From positions 1 through 55,322 of the forward strand of contig NZ_JAAKZY010000047.1 in the NCBI RefSeq assembly GCF_011045015.1: a stretch of DNA of 55,322 nt, written 5' to 3'. Of this stretch, positions 31,792 through 40,174 are shown piece by piece. The position numbers and the translations under genes are program-made. Source of the stretch: Streptomyces scabichelini (GTDB lineage Bacteria > Actinomycetota > Actinomycetes > Streptomycetales > Streptomycetaceae). The notes under the pieces are model-generated. The model did no database searches, was not told the origin of the DNA, and was given only the letters and a program-made list of their open reading frames with translations. The stretch's first letter is position 1. The number at the start of each line of letters is the position of its first letter.

Positions 31792-33000
31792 CTACAGGAA
31801 TGGCGTACCGGCATCAAGCCCGGACAGCACCCGGCCGTACAACTCCAGGTTGGTGGCCGGGTTCACGAACGAATGGAGGCTCAGTGCGTGCAGGTCGCGG
31901 ACGGCCCGCTGGATGGGCACGTCCCGGTGCAGGGAGGACGCGCCGGAAGCGGAGCCGAGCAGATCGACGGCCTCCTTGCTCAGCCGCGTCACATAGCCGC
32001 TCTGCGCCCTGATCCTGGCCCGCTCCTCCTGCGTGTACGGAGCGCCGTCGGCCGCCCTGGACTCGATCCGCGCGACGATCTCGCCGGTCAGCAGCTCGGC
32101 ACAGGAGATCTTCATCGCCGCCTCGGCCGCCTGGAGATGCGTGACCGCCGCCTCGTTCTGCCGCTCGTAGAAGGTGTACGTGATGCCCCGCCGGTGGATC
32201 CGCTCGGTGAACTCCGCCAGGGCGCCCCGCGCCACACCGAGTGCGTTCGGTGTCGTCCACGCGCAGAACAGGAGCAGGACCGGCATGCGGTAGAAGGGGT
32301 CGTCGGCGTTGGTCTTCGACGGGAAGCTCCCGCCCAGTAAGGGCCCGACCGGCAGGACGCGGTGGGCGGGTACGAAGACGTCACGGGCGACCACGCTGTT
32401 GCTGCCGCTGCCGGCCAGACCCGAGACGTGCCAGTCGTCGAGGACCTCGAGCTCGGCCATGGGGACGGCCGTCCACAGCACTTCGGGCGGCCCGTCATGT
32501 CCCTCGGCGGACTCGACCCGGGCCGTCAGCAGATGCCAGTCGGCGTCCTGGCAGCCCGTGGCGAAGGCGGAGGTGCCGTTGACCACGTAGCCGCCGTCCC
32601 GCGCGACCGCCGTCGCGTCCGGAATGAGAGTGCCGCTGACCCGTACGTCGGGGCTGGTGAAGATCTCGTCCTGCGCCTCGTCGGGGAAGAGCGCCGCGAT
32701 GTAGGAGCAACCGGCCTGGATCAGCGCCATGAAGGCGGCCGAACCGCACGCCGCGGCGACCTCGGCCAGCGCGTCGACCTGGGTGCGCAGCCTGCTCTGG
32801 TAACCGCCGTACCGCCTCGGAACGTTCATCCGGTAGATCCCGGCCTCCGTCAGCGCCGCGACGACCTCACTCGTCACCCGCCGCTCCTGCTCGGTACGCA
32901 GGGCATGCTCGCGGACGAGTGGCCGCATCGCCCGTACGCGTTCGACGATGCCGGTATCGGTGGGAGGTGCGGTGGGGCGAGGTGCTGAGGACAGAGCCAT
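31792..33000 (-). CDS. Acyl-CoA dehydrogenase-family flavoprotein (possibly a flavin monooxygenase)
   Basis: 402 residues with the three-domain acyl-CoA dehydrogenase fold. N-terminal helices include RTEQERRVTSEVVAALTEAGIYRMNVPRRYGGY; the middle beta domain has VSGTLIPDATAVARDGGYVVNGTSAFATGCQDADW; the C-terminal helical domain has YTRLS-like and HRDVPIQRAVRDLHALSLHSF. The pattern (RMNVPRRYGG, FATG) is closer to the HsaA/DszC-like monooxygenase branch than to true dehydrogenases. Substrate unknown. The ATG at 33000 has GGAGG six bases upstream. It is a lone gene, 134 bp from the phosphatase gene upstream on the same strand. Confidence 0.88.
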   Translation of the reverse strand: MALSSAPRPTAPPTDTGIVERVRAMRPLVREHALRTEQERRVTSEVVAALTEAGIYRMNVPRRYGGYQSRLRTQVDALAEVAAACGSAAFMALIQAGCSYIAALFPDEAQDEIFTSPDVRVSGTLIPDATAVARDGGYVVNGTSAFATGCQDADWHLLTARVESAEGHDGPPEVLWTAVPMAELEVLDDWHVSGLAGSGSNSVVARDVFVPAHRVLPVGPLLGGSFPSKTNADDPFYRMPVLLLFCAWTTPNALGVARGALAEFTERIHRRGITYTFYERQNEAAVTHLQAAEAAMKISCAELLTGEIVARIESRAADGAPYTQEERARIRAQSGYVTRLSKEAVDLLGSASGASSLHRDVPIQRAVRDLHALSLHSFVNPATNLELYGRVLSGLDAGTPFL

Positions 33001-33134
33001 GGACGACCTCCGGGCACGACGAGTCATCACCGTGACCCGGATCGCCTCGACTGTCAACGCCCCTTCCCGCAGCGGGCGTTGAGGCCATAATCTGCTGAAC
33101 CCGACGGCGCGCGGGCCTGCCGCGGCACACGCTT

Positions 33135-35213
33135 CTACTTCTGATCCTGCGCGCGGGCGATGAGCAGGGCCACGTCGTCGTGGTTGTCGGGGTGGTGCAT
33201 GGCGCGCAGGAGCAGGTCGCAGACCTCTTCCAGGGGGCGGGTGGGGTCGTCGAGGAGGCTGAGGAGCTTGTCGAGGCGTTCGTCGAGGGGATCCCGGCGC
33301 GTTTCGACGAGACCGTCGGTGTAGAGGACGAGTTGGTCACCAGGATCGAGGTCGACGGTCGTGGTCGAGAAGGGAACGCCGCCCACGCCCAGCGGTGCCC
33401 CGGTGGGCAGTTCGAGCAGCTTCGGACGGTGGCCGACGCGGACGAGAGCGGGCGGCAGGTGTCCGGCGTTGGCGAGCCGGCACTGCCGCCGATGGGGGTC
33501 GTGGACGGCGTACAGACACGTGGCGATGTAGTGATCCAGACCTTCGGTGATCTTGTCGAGGTGTTCGAGAAGCCGGGCGGGATCGAGGTCGAGCGAGGCC
33601 AGGGTGCTCGTCGCGGTACGCAGACGGCCCATGGTCGCCGCGGCGTTGATGCCGCTGCCCATCACGTCACCCACGACGAGCGCGGTCTTGCCGCCCTCCA
33701 GGGGGATGACGTCGAACCAGTCGCCGCCGACCTCACCGACGGCACCCGCGGGCTGGTAGCGGGAGGCGACCTCGAGTCCGGTCGTCATGGGCGGGTGGCT
33801 GGGCAGCAGGCTGCGCTGAAGGGTGACGGCGGTGCTGCGGGCCGTCTGGTACCAGCGGGCGTTGTCGATCTGCACGGCGGCCCGGGCAGCCAGCTCCCGG
33901 GCAAGCAGCAGGTCGTCGTCGGTGAAGGGCAGCGGGTTGCGGGCGCGTTTGAGGTCCAGGGCGCCGAGTACCTCGCCGCGCGCGATCAACGGCACCGCGA
34001 GATAGGAGTGGACGCCTGCCCGGGCAAGGAGCTCCGCCGACTCCGGATCGCGGGCGATGCGGACCAGGTCCCCGTTCTTCACCTGCGGCACCATGACCGG
34101 GCGGCCCGTCCGTACGCACTCGGTGACGAGGCGGTCGGGCTCGTATCGGGCGACCTGCCCCGGAGGGTCGGCTGCCCGGAGGGCTTCGCAGCCATCGTCC
34201 GCCTGCACGGCCAGGGCGCGGATCATCGCCGGTTCCGCGGGCCCGAGGTCGCTGCGGCGGCCTTCCATCACCGTCTCGAGCAGGTCCACGGCAGCGATGT
34301 CGGCGAGTTCCGGCACGGCGACGTCGGCCAGCTCATGGGCGGTCCGGTCCAGTTCCAGCGTGGTGCCGATACGGGTGGTGGCATCGGCGATGACGGCCAG
34401 GCGCCGCCGTGCCGCCTCGGCCTCGAGGCTCGCCCGGTACCTCTCGGTGACGTCCACGACCGAGATGCCCACGCCCAGCACGGTGCCGAGGGAGTCCTCC
34501 AGCCGGTAGAACGAGAGCGACCAGGCATGATCCTCGTGCGGATCGGCCGGCGTCCGGCCGATGGTGGGCTGCTCGACGAGAGGGACGCCGGTGTCCAGCA
34601 CCTGATGTACCGCGGACTCGAGGGCGTCGACGTCGACGAACGGCAGGACCTCGCGCACCGTCCGGCCGATGTGCTCGTCCGCGGGGACGCCGTTGATCCG
34701 CTCCAGCGCCGGGTTGACCGACACGTACCGCAGATCGGTGTCCAGGACGGCCAGGCCGATCGGCGACTGCGAGACCATCCGCGCGGACAGCGCCACGTCC
34801 CGCTCCAGTCGGCGCACGGTCGACTGATCTGCGGCGAGACCGAGGGCGTAGACGGAACCGTGGTCGTCCAGGAGCCGCATGTTGCGGAACTCGACGAGGC
34901 GCGTGCTGCCGTCCTTGTGCCGGACAGGGAAGGCTCCGGCCCAGCCCTCACCGGTCTCCATGACGTCGGTGAACAGTTTGACGACCAGATCGGTGTGCTG
35001 CTCGTGGACCATGAGCCGGGCCGCGTACTGGCCCAGCGCCTCCTGCGCCGGGTAGCCGAACAGTTCCTCGGCCTGCGGGCTCCACAGCACGATGCGACCC
35101 TCGGTGTCCAGCACCACCGAGGCCACGCCCAGCACATCGAGCAGCCCGCTCGGCTGCACCGGCCCGCGCACCGGTTCGTCACCCTCGGTCACGGGAGTTC
35201 CGGCTGCGCTCAT
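33135..35213 (-). CDS. PAS-PAS-GAF-PP2C (SpoIIE) serine phosphatase
   Basis: 692 residues. PAS 1 (about 20-135: LLDVLGVASVVLDTEGRIVLWSPQAEELFGY), PAS 2 (about 140-255: MVSQSPIGLAVLDTDLRYVSVNPALERINGV), GAF (about 270-450, with HSYLAVPLIARGEVLGALDLKR), and an SpoIIE phosphatase domain (about 460-690) with EVGGDWFDVIPLEGGKTALVVGDVMGSGINAA and the final metal-binding DNHDDVALL. The metal Asp residues are present. Such proteins dephosphorylate anti-anti-sigma factors and so release stress or developmental sigma factors; the sensor ligands are unknown. Start at 35213 (MSAAGTPV) lacks a strong SD. It is an orphan with no anti-sigma partner adjacent. Confidence 0.93.
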   Translation of the reverse strand: MSAAGTPVTEGDEPVRGPVQPSGLLDVLGVASVVLDTEGRIVLWSPQAEELFGYPAQEALGQYAARLMVHEQHTDLVVKLFTDVMETGEGWAGAFPVRHKDGSTRLVEFRNMRLLDDHGSVYALGLAADQSTVRRLERDVALSARMVSQSPIGLAVLDTDLRYVSVNPALERINGVPADEHIGRTVREVLPFVDVDALESAVHQVLDTGVPLVEQPTIGRTPADPHEDHAWSLSFYRLEDSLGTVLGVGISVVDVTERYRASLEAEAARRRLAVIADATTRIGTTLELDRTAHELADVAVPELADIAAVDLLETVMEGRRSDLGPAEPAMIRALAVQADDGCEALRAADPPGQVARYEPDRLVTECVRTGRPVMVPQVKNGDLVRIARDPESAELLARAGVHSYLAVPLIARGEVLGALDLKRARNPLPFTDDDLLLARELAARAAVQIDNARWYQTARSTAVTLQRSLLPSHPPMTTGLEVASRYQPAGAVGEVGGDWFDVIPLEGGKTALVVGDVMGSGINAAATMGRLRTATSTLASLDLDPARLLEHLDKITEGLDHYIATCLYAVHDPHRRQCRLANAGHLPPALVRVGHRPKLLELPTGAPLGVGGVPFSTTTVDLDPGDQLVLYTDGLVETRRDPLDERLDKLLSLLDDPTRPLEEVCDLLLRAMHHPDNHDDVALLIARAQDQK

Positions 35214-35384
35214 CCCACGCACCGCCTTCGCCCATCCACGCGGCACACTGTCCCACGCGTCGACTTCCCCTGTCTTATCGCGCTCACCCTGCCTCCGCCG
35301 TCACCTTCGTCTTTCTCCACCATCCCCCAACACAGCACCGGCTGTCCGGCGAAGGCGTGGGAGGGCGGCGCGGAGATCGAGTTG

Positions 35385-35753
35385 TCAGCGGTCGAGCGGG
35401 GGAAGGCCGGCCAGGCCCGTGTCGAGCATGAGGTAGTAGCAGTGGGTTCGGCCGCGGTGGTCGCGGCGGAGCCGGCTGAGCATCTCGCCGTAGTGGGTCA
35501 CATAAAGGATGCCTTCGAGTACGACGTGGTAGCCGGCGTCGAGGGAGTAGCGGACCACGGTGTCGATGAGACCGATGTTCGCGCCGCCCGGGCGTTCGCG
35601 TTCGCGCAGGACGACTCGGCGGAGGTTGTCCTGTCCGACCAGGGCGAGGCCGCGGCCGAACTCGTTGCGGATCCCGGCCGCGACCGTCGATTTCCCCGAG
35701 GCACTGTTGCCGCGCACAACAACGAGCCTGGTTTCCGCTGTGCCCACCGTCAT
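35385..35753 (-). CDS. P-loop (AAA_33-type) kinase, shortened
   Basis: 122 residues. The N-terminal 105 match the common actinobacterial 'kinase' family: VVVRGNSASGKSTVAAGIRNEFG (Walker A), LVGQDNLRRVVLRERERPGG, IDTVVRYSLDAGYHVVLEGIL and LRRDHRGRTHCYYL. Family members usually continue for about 50-60 more residues with an ETLRRH-like lid and an Asp-containing strand. Here the protein goes from CYYL straight into MLDTGLAGLPPLDR and stops, and no continuation is visible in the other frames. It looks like a deletion derivative, possibly inactive. Start ATG 35753 lacks a clear SD. The gene begins 41 bp downstream of the ThDP-enzyme stop (same strand) and could be the last gene of that operon. Confidence 0.7.
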   Translation of the reverse strand: MTVGTAETRLVVVRGNSASGKSTVAAGIRNEFGRGLALVGQDNLRRVVLRERERPGGANIGLIDTVVRYSLDAGYHVVLEGILYVTHYGEMLSRLRRDHRGRTHCYYLMLDTGLAGLPPLDR

Positions 35754-35794
35754 CCGCGTCACGCTACCGGCGGCGGATCGTGTGTCGCAGCCTC

Positions 35795-37477
35795 TCAGTT
35801 CCGCACGGAGCCGGGGGCACCGCCCAGCAGCAGTGGCCACACGCTGGGCATCTCACCCACCGGGACCTCGATCAGTGACGGCCCTGGTTCGTCGAAGGAG
35901 TCCTTCAGGGCTCCGGCGAGCCCGTCGGGAGTCGTGACGCGGACGGCGGGCACCCCGAACGACTCCGCGAGGCGGACGAAGTCGGGGCTGGCCAGGTCGC
36001 TGCCGATGAAACGGCCCTCGAACTCGTCCGCCTGGATACGCCGCACGTTCCCGTAGGCGTTGTCGTTGAAGACGACCGCGGTCACGGCGATGCCGTACTT
36101 CCGTGCCGTCGCCAGCTCCTGCATGTTCCAGCAGAAGCCGCCGTCGCCGTTGATGGAGACGACGGTCCGGTCCGGACTGCCCACCTTCACACCGAGTGCC
36201 GATGGATAGCCGTAGCCGAGAGTGCCCTGGTAGCCGGGAGTGAGGAACGTCCCCGGCTGGTGGACGGGGTAGCCGACGGCGGCCAGATAGCCCACCTGGG
36301 TGAGCTCGTTGACCAGGATGCCGTCCTCGGGGATCGCCTCGCGCAGCGCTCGTACGAACGACCACTGGGGCTCGACGCCACGGACCTTTTGTGCGCACCA
36401 GGCGCGCACCTCGTCGAGGTCGCCGGACACCCAACCGGCTTCTCCGGAGTCCGGTTCCTCGTTGTCCGGTTCCCCGGTGTCCGGCAGGGCGGCCCGGATC
36501 TCCTCCAGCGCCGTCCGGGCGTCCGCGCACAGGGTGAGCTCCGCGCGGCGGGGCGGCCCCAGGTCAGCCGCATCGGCGTTGACCAGGACGACGGTCGCAC
36601 CGGGAGCCGTGGGCAGTGCGCTGCCGCGTGGGGACACGAAACGGCTGCCCACCACCAGCACCGCGTCCGCCTCCGGCAGCAGCCTGGACGCGGCGAGGCT
36701 GGGGAAGGCCAGCTGGTGACGAGCGGGGATCGCCCCGCCCGCGTTGCGGCTCATCACCACGGGTGCGGACAGCGCCTCGGCCAACGCGGTCAGGGCGGTG
36801 CTCGCCCGCGCGGCCTGCACACCACCGCCCGCACAGAGAAGGGGCCGCCGTGCCGTACGCAGCACGGCGGCGATGTCCGCGACGGTCGACGCCCGCATTC
36901 CCTCCGAGGCGTCCGGTTCCTGACCTGTCCGTGCCGGCTCCATGTCCGCCTTGGCGGCCAGCACGTCCGCCGGAATGGTCAGGGCGACCGGCCTCGGACG
37001 GCCGGATCGTGACCGCCGGATCGCCTCGTGTACGAGACCGGGGATCCGCTCGGCGGTCTCGGCCCGGCCCGACCAGGTGGTGACGGAGGCGAGGACACCG
37101 TCCTGGTCGGGCAGTTCGTGCAGCATGCCAAGCCCTCGGCCGGCCAGTGTCGAGGGGATGTCGGCCGCCACCACCAGCATCGGGGACGAGCAGGCGTAAC
37201 CGGTGGCGACGGCGGGCAGGGCGTTGAGGACGCCAGGCCCGGGCACCACCAGACAGACGCCGGGGCGCCCGGCCGTCCGTGCGTACGCCTCCGCCATGTG
37301 GGCCGCGCCCTGTTCATGGCGGGCGGCGATGTAACGGATCGACTCCCCGGACTCCCCGGAGCGGGCCAAGGCGTCCAGCACATGGTCGAGTTGCACGCCC
37401 GGCACGCCGAAGACATGCCGGACGCCTTCCCGCCGCAGCTGTGCGACGAGGCCCTCGGCGCCGCTCAGCTGCGTCAT
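35795..37477 (-). CDS. Thiamine-diphosphate enzyme (acetolactate synthase/benzoylformate decarboxylase-like)
   Basis: 560 residues with the three ThDP-enzyme domains. The catalytic Glu is in YIAARHEQGAAHMAEAYAR (Glu55); the middle domain includes LLCAGGGVQAARAS and DAVLVVGSRF; the C-terminal ThDP site is INGDGGFCWNMQELATARKYGI followed by FNDNAYG (GDG...N motif). It resembles biosynthetic acetolactate synthase large subunits, but no regulatory subunit is adjacent. In this operon it could decarboxylate or carboligate the 2-keto acid made by the neighbouring hydroxyacid oxidase. The ATG at 37477 overlaps the antiporter stop (ATGA), so it is the downstream end of the five-gene operon. Confidence 0.92.
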   Translation of the reverse strand: MTQLSGAEGLVAQLRREGVRHVFGVPGVQLDHVLDALARSGESGESIRYIAARHEQGAAHMAEAYARTAGRPGVCLVVPGPGVLNALPAVATGYACSSPMLVVAADIPSTLAGRGLGMLHELPDQDGVLASVTTWSGRAETAERIPGLVHEAIRRSRSGRPRPVALTIPADVLAAKADMEPARTGQEPDASEGMRASTVADIAAVLRTARRPLLCAGGGVQAARASTALTALAEALSAPVVMSRNAGGAIPARHQLAFPSLAASRLLPEADAVLVVGSRFVSPRGSALPTAPGATVVLVNADAADLGPPRRAELTLCADARTALEEIRAALPDTGEPDNEEPDSGEAGWVSGDLDEVRAWCAQKVRGVEPQWSFVRALREAIPEDGILVNELTQVGYLAAVGYPVHQPGTFLTPGYQGTLGYGYPSALGVKVGSPDRTVVSINGDGGFCWNMQELATARKYGIAVTAVVFNDNAYGNVRRIQADEFEGRFIGSDLASPDFVRLAESFGVPAVRVTTPDGLAGALKDSFDEPGPSLIEVPVGEMPSVWPLLLGGAPGSVRN

Positions 37478-38745
37478 GTAGGCACCACGTCCTTGGCGTC
37501 CTGGGGTTCCCCGGCCGCCGCGGACCGGGCGTCGCGGCGGTCCAGCCAGCTCAGTACCGGAACCGTCATCACCGTGGTCACCAGCGCGACCAGAACGAGC
37601 GCGGCGAACAGTTCCTGGCTGACGATGCCGGCGGACAGACCGATGTTGAGCGCGATCAGCTGCATCAGCCCGCGCGCGTTCATCAGGGCGCCGACCCTGA
37701 CGGCGACCGCGCCGGGCTCGCCGCGCAGCCGGGCGGCGGCCCAGCAGCCGCCGAACTTCCCGACCACCGCCAGCACGACGGCCGCCGCACCGAACGCCAT
37801 CACGGCCGGGTCGGCGAACACGTCGAACTCCGTGTTCAGGCCGGAGTAGGTGAAGAACATCGGGACGAACACCACCTGCGTCACGGACTGGGTGGTCCGT
37901 ACGACCCGTTCGGACTCCTCACCGCGGGGCATGGCCATCCCGACGCAGAACGCCCCGAAGACGGCGTACAGCTCGATGATGTCGGTGAACCAGGCGGCGC
38001 CGAACAGCACGGCGATCGTGAAGAGCAGCCGGGTCTCGGCGGTGAGGCCCGGCCGGATCATGATCCACTCGAGGATGCGGCGTCCCGCGAGGAACAGCAC
38101 CGCCACGAACAGCAGCGAACCGCCGACCGCTTTCAGGACGGGCCCCACCTCGCCCGAGGCCACGCTCAGCACCCCGGCGAGCAGGATCCAGGCGACCGCG
38201 TCGTCGGTGGCACCGGAGGCAAGGGACAGGGAGCCGTGCCGGGACCCGGAAAGGCCCCGTTCGGTGATGATCCGGGCCAGCATCGGGAAGGCGGTGATCG
38301 CCAGGGCGACGCCGACGAAGGCCGCGGTCACCCAGACCGAGACACCGTCGACGAAGATGCCGACGTGGCCGTGGGCCGCCACGGTGAGTCCGACGCCGAG
38401 CAGCAGCGGGATCAGTACGCCCGCCGAGGAGACGGCCACCGCGGTGCCGGCCAGCCCTCGACCGGCGTGCGCCCTGAACTCGTATCCGGCGGCGAACATC
38501 AGGGCCACCAGACCGATCTGCCCGGCCACGTACAGCACCGGTTTCAGCTCGTCCGGGAAGACGGCATCCGATACCTCCGGCGCGATCAGACCGAGCAGCG
38601 AGGGCCCGAGCAGCACCCCGGCGATCATCTCGCCGACCACAGGAGGCTGGCCGAAGCGGCCCACCACCAGGACGACCACACGGCAGGTCAGCAGAATCAC
38701 CACGGCAGCGGCGAAAAAGGCAGGCGCGAGCTCTGTGGGGGTCAT
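37474..38745 (-). CDS. CPA2-family cation/proton antiporter (Kef/NapA type)
   Basis: 423 residues, about 12 helices and no C-terminal TrkA domain. Family features are GQPPVVGEMIAGVLLGPSLLG near the N-terminus, the discontinuous-helix region ALAITAFPMLARII, and the ion-binding Asp pair LASGATDDAVAWILLAG. It exchanges Na+ or K+ for protons. In actinomycete clusters such antiporters sometimes accompany biosynthetic genes for self-protection or export of small weak acids, but that is inference. It lies 13 bp after the P450 gene and is translationally coupled to the ThDP enzyme, which ties it to this pathway rather than to general pH control. Confidence 0.92.
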   Translation of the reverse strand: MTPTELAPAFFAAAVVILLTCRVVVLVVGRFGQPPVVGEMIAGVLLGPSLLGLIAPEVSDAVFPDELKPVLYVAGQIGLVALMFAAGYEFRAHAGRGLAGTAVAVSSAGVLIPLLLGVGLTVAAHGHVGIFVDGVSVWVTAAFVGVALAITAFPMLARIITERGLSGSRHGSLSLASGATDDAVAWILLAGVLSVASGEVGPVLKAVGGSLLFVAVLFLAGRRILEWIMIRPGLTAETRLLFTIAVLFGAAWFTDIIELYAVFGAFCVGMAMPRGEESERVVRTTQSVTQVVFVPMFFTYSGLNTEFDVFADPAVMAFGAAAVVLAVVGKFGGCWAAARLRGEPGAVAVRVGALMNARGLMQLIALNIGLSAGIVSQELFAALVLVALVTTVMTVPVLSWLDRRDARSAAAGEPQDAKDVVPT

Positions 38746-38758
38746 CGTCCCGTCCTCC

Positions 38759-40174
38759 TCAACGGCTGCCGAGGGCGGACGGCGCGGAGCCGCCGGACGC
38801 CGTGGCGAAGTAGTTCCGGCACAGGCCCTGGCGGCGGGCGTCCCACACCATGTAGCTGCCCAGGACGAGTTGGACCAGGCTGCGGGGGATCCCCGCCCAG
38901 TGGTCGCCCAGCCGCATAGCGGCGAGCCGGACCCTTCGGCGGGCCGGACTCCAGGCCACCGCGCCGGCGCCGGAGCGGGGGATCAGCAGGCAGGGACCAC
39001 GGCTGGGCAGCGACCGGGTGTGCTCGGCCGACGACTCGAGCCGGAAGCGGCTCAGTACCTCCTCGGCCGCGACCCGCATGGTGAGGATCGCGAAGCCGCG
39101 GGCCGGGCATGGCCGGTTCGCGGTCACCCCGAACGGGATGTACGAGGCGGGCCTGGTTTCCGGCGAGAGCCAGCGGTCCGGGTCGAACCGCTCGCTCGCC
39201 GCGCCGGACCGCTGGTACTCGGGGTAGTTGAACAGCAGGACGGAGCCTGCGGGGATGGGGTCGCGCCCGTTCCGCGGTATCTCGTCCGTGGTGATCCGGT
39301 GGGCCACGCCGAACAGCGGGAAGTGCTGCAGCGTCTCGTCGATGACCCGGTCCAGGAAGTCCGGGTCATGCTGATGGCCTGTCAACAACCCTTCCTGGAC
39401 CGGCTGGTGGGTGGCGAGGGCCAGCAGCAGATGCGCCATCGCCTCGGACATCTGCACCACGGCCGTGTTGAAGAACGTGCCCTGAAGGTAGTAGGCCCGT
39501 TCCTCCTCGGAGAACAGCGACGGCAGCGGCACGGGCGGCGGATCGGTGGCGAGCCGGTGCCGCAGATGGGCGGTGAGCCGGGCCCGCCGGTCCATGTGCC
39601 GCAGGCTGGTGCACTTGAGGGCGGTCACCACGTCGTCCGCGTTGCCGACGATCAGGTCCCGGACGTGGCGTGGGCACGGTTCGCGGAAGACCAGTTCGTA
39701 GTAGACCTCGGCCCAGACGGGCATCATCAGGTCCCGCAGCCTGACCTTGTGCACGCGGGGTGCGCTGCCGGCTTCCAGCTCGTCGAGTACGTGCCGGGCG
39801 CAGCGGCCGACCAGCTCCGTCCACTGTTCCCGGGAGAGCCCGGCGAGGATCTGCCGGGTCGTCCGGGCCACGTCGTCGTAGCGCGGGCCGGGCTCCAGGT
39901 GCTCCTGGTGCACCTCGGGGCCGGGCGAGAGCCAGTACCAGAACAGGTCGGAGAGCGCGGCGCCACGGCTGCGGCCGTTCGCGGCCGGGTGCCCGTACAC
40001 CTTCTTGAACTCCTCGGCGGGCACCTCACGGCCGGGCGCGGGGATGCCCTCCTCGCCGTTGACCCGGGCGAAGATGCGCACCCGCAGCGCGATCACCACT
40101 CGGGGCAGCCAGTACGGCAGACTCGCGGCCATGGCCACGGCGGCGACCGTGACCAGCCATCCCGTGCCGCTCAT
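38759..40174 (-). CDS. Membrane-anchored cytochrome P450-like protein with altered signature motifs
   Basis: 471 residues. An N-terminal helix (GWLVTVAAVAMAASLPYWL) likely anchors it. The heme-ligand region reads PFGVTANRPCPARGFA with Cys356, and the meander PERF-like motif is SERFDPDRWL. The K-helix motif, normally ExxR, reads ETLQ (Glu280 to Gln283), so the near-invariant Arg is missing, and the I helix (TAVVQMSEAMAHLLLAL) lacks the usual acid-Thr pair for O2 activation. A C-terminal extension of about 80 residues follows the last P450 helix. It may be a peroxygenase/isomerase-type or non-oxygenating P450. Start ATG 40174 overlaps the hydroxyacid oxidase stop (ATGA); the frame upstream to 40897 is antisense artefact. 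Confidence 0.85.
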   Translation of the reverse strand: MSGTGWLVTVAAVAMAASLPYWLPRVVIALRVRIFARVNGEEGIPAPGREVPAEEFKKVYGHPAANGRSRGAALSDLFWYWLSPGPEVHQEHLEPGPRYDDVARTTRQILAGLSREQWTELVGRCARHVLDELEAGSAPRVHKVRLRDLMMPVWAEVYYELVFREPCPRHVRDLIVGNADDVVTALKCTSLRHMDRRARLTAHLRHRLATDPPPVPLPSLFSEEERAYYLQGTFFNTAVVQMSEAMAHLLLALATHQPVQEGLLTGHQHDPDFLDRVIDETLQHFPLFGVAHRITTDEIPRNGRDPIPAGSVLLFNYPEYQRSGAASERFDPDRWLSPETRPASYIPFGVTANRPCPARGFAILTMRVAAEEVLSRFRLESSAEHTRSLPSRGPCLLIPRSGAGAVAWSPARRRVRLAAMRLGDHWAGIPRSLVQLVLGSYMVWDARRQGLCRNYFATASGGSAPSALGSR

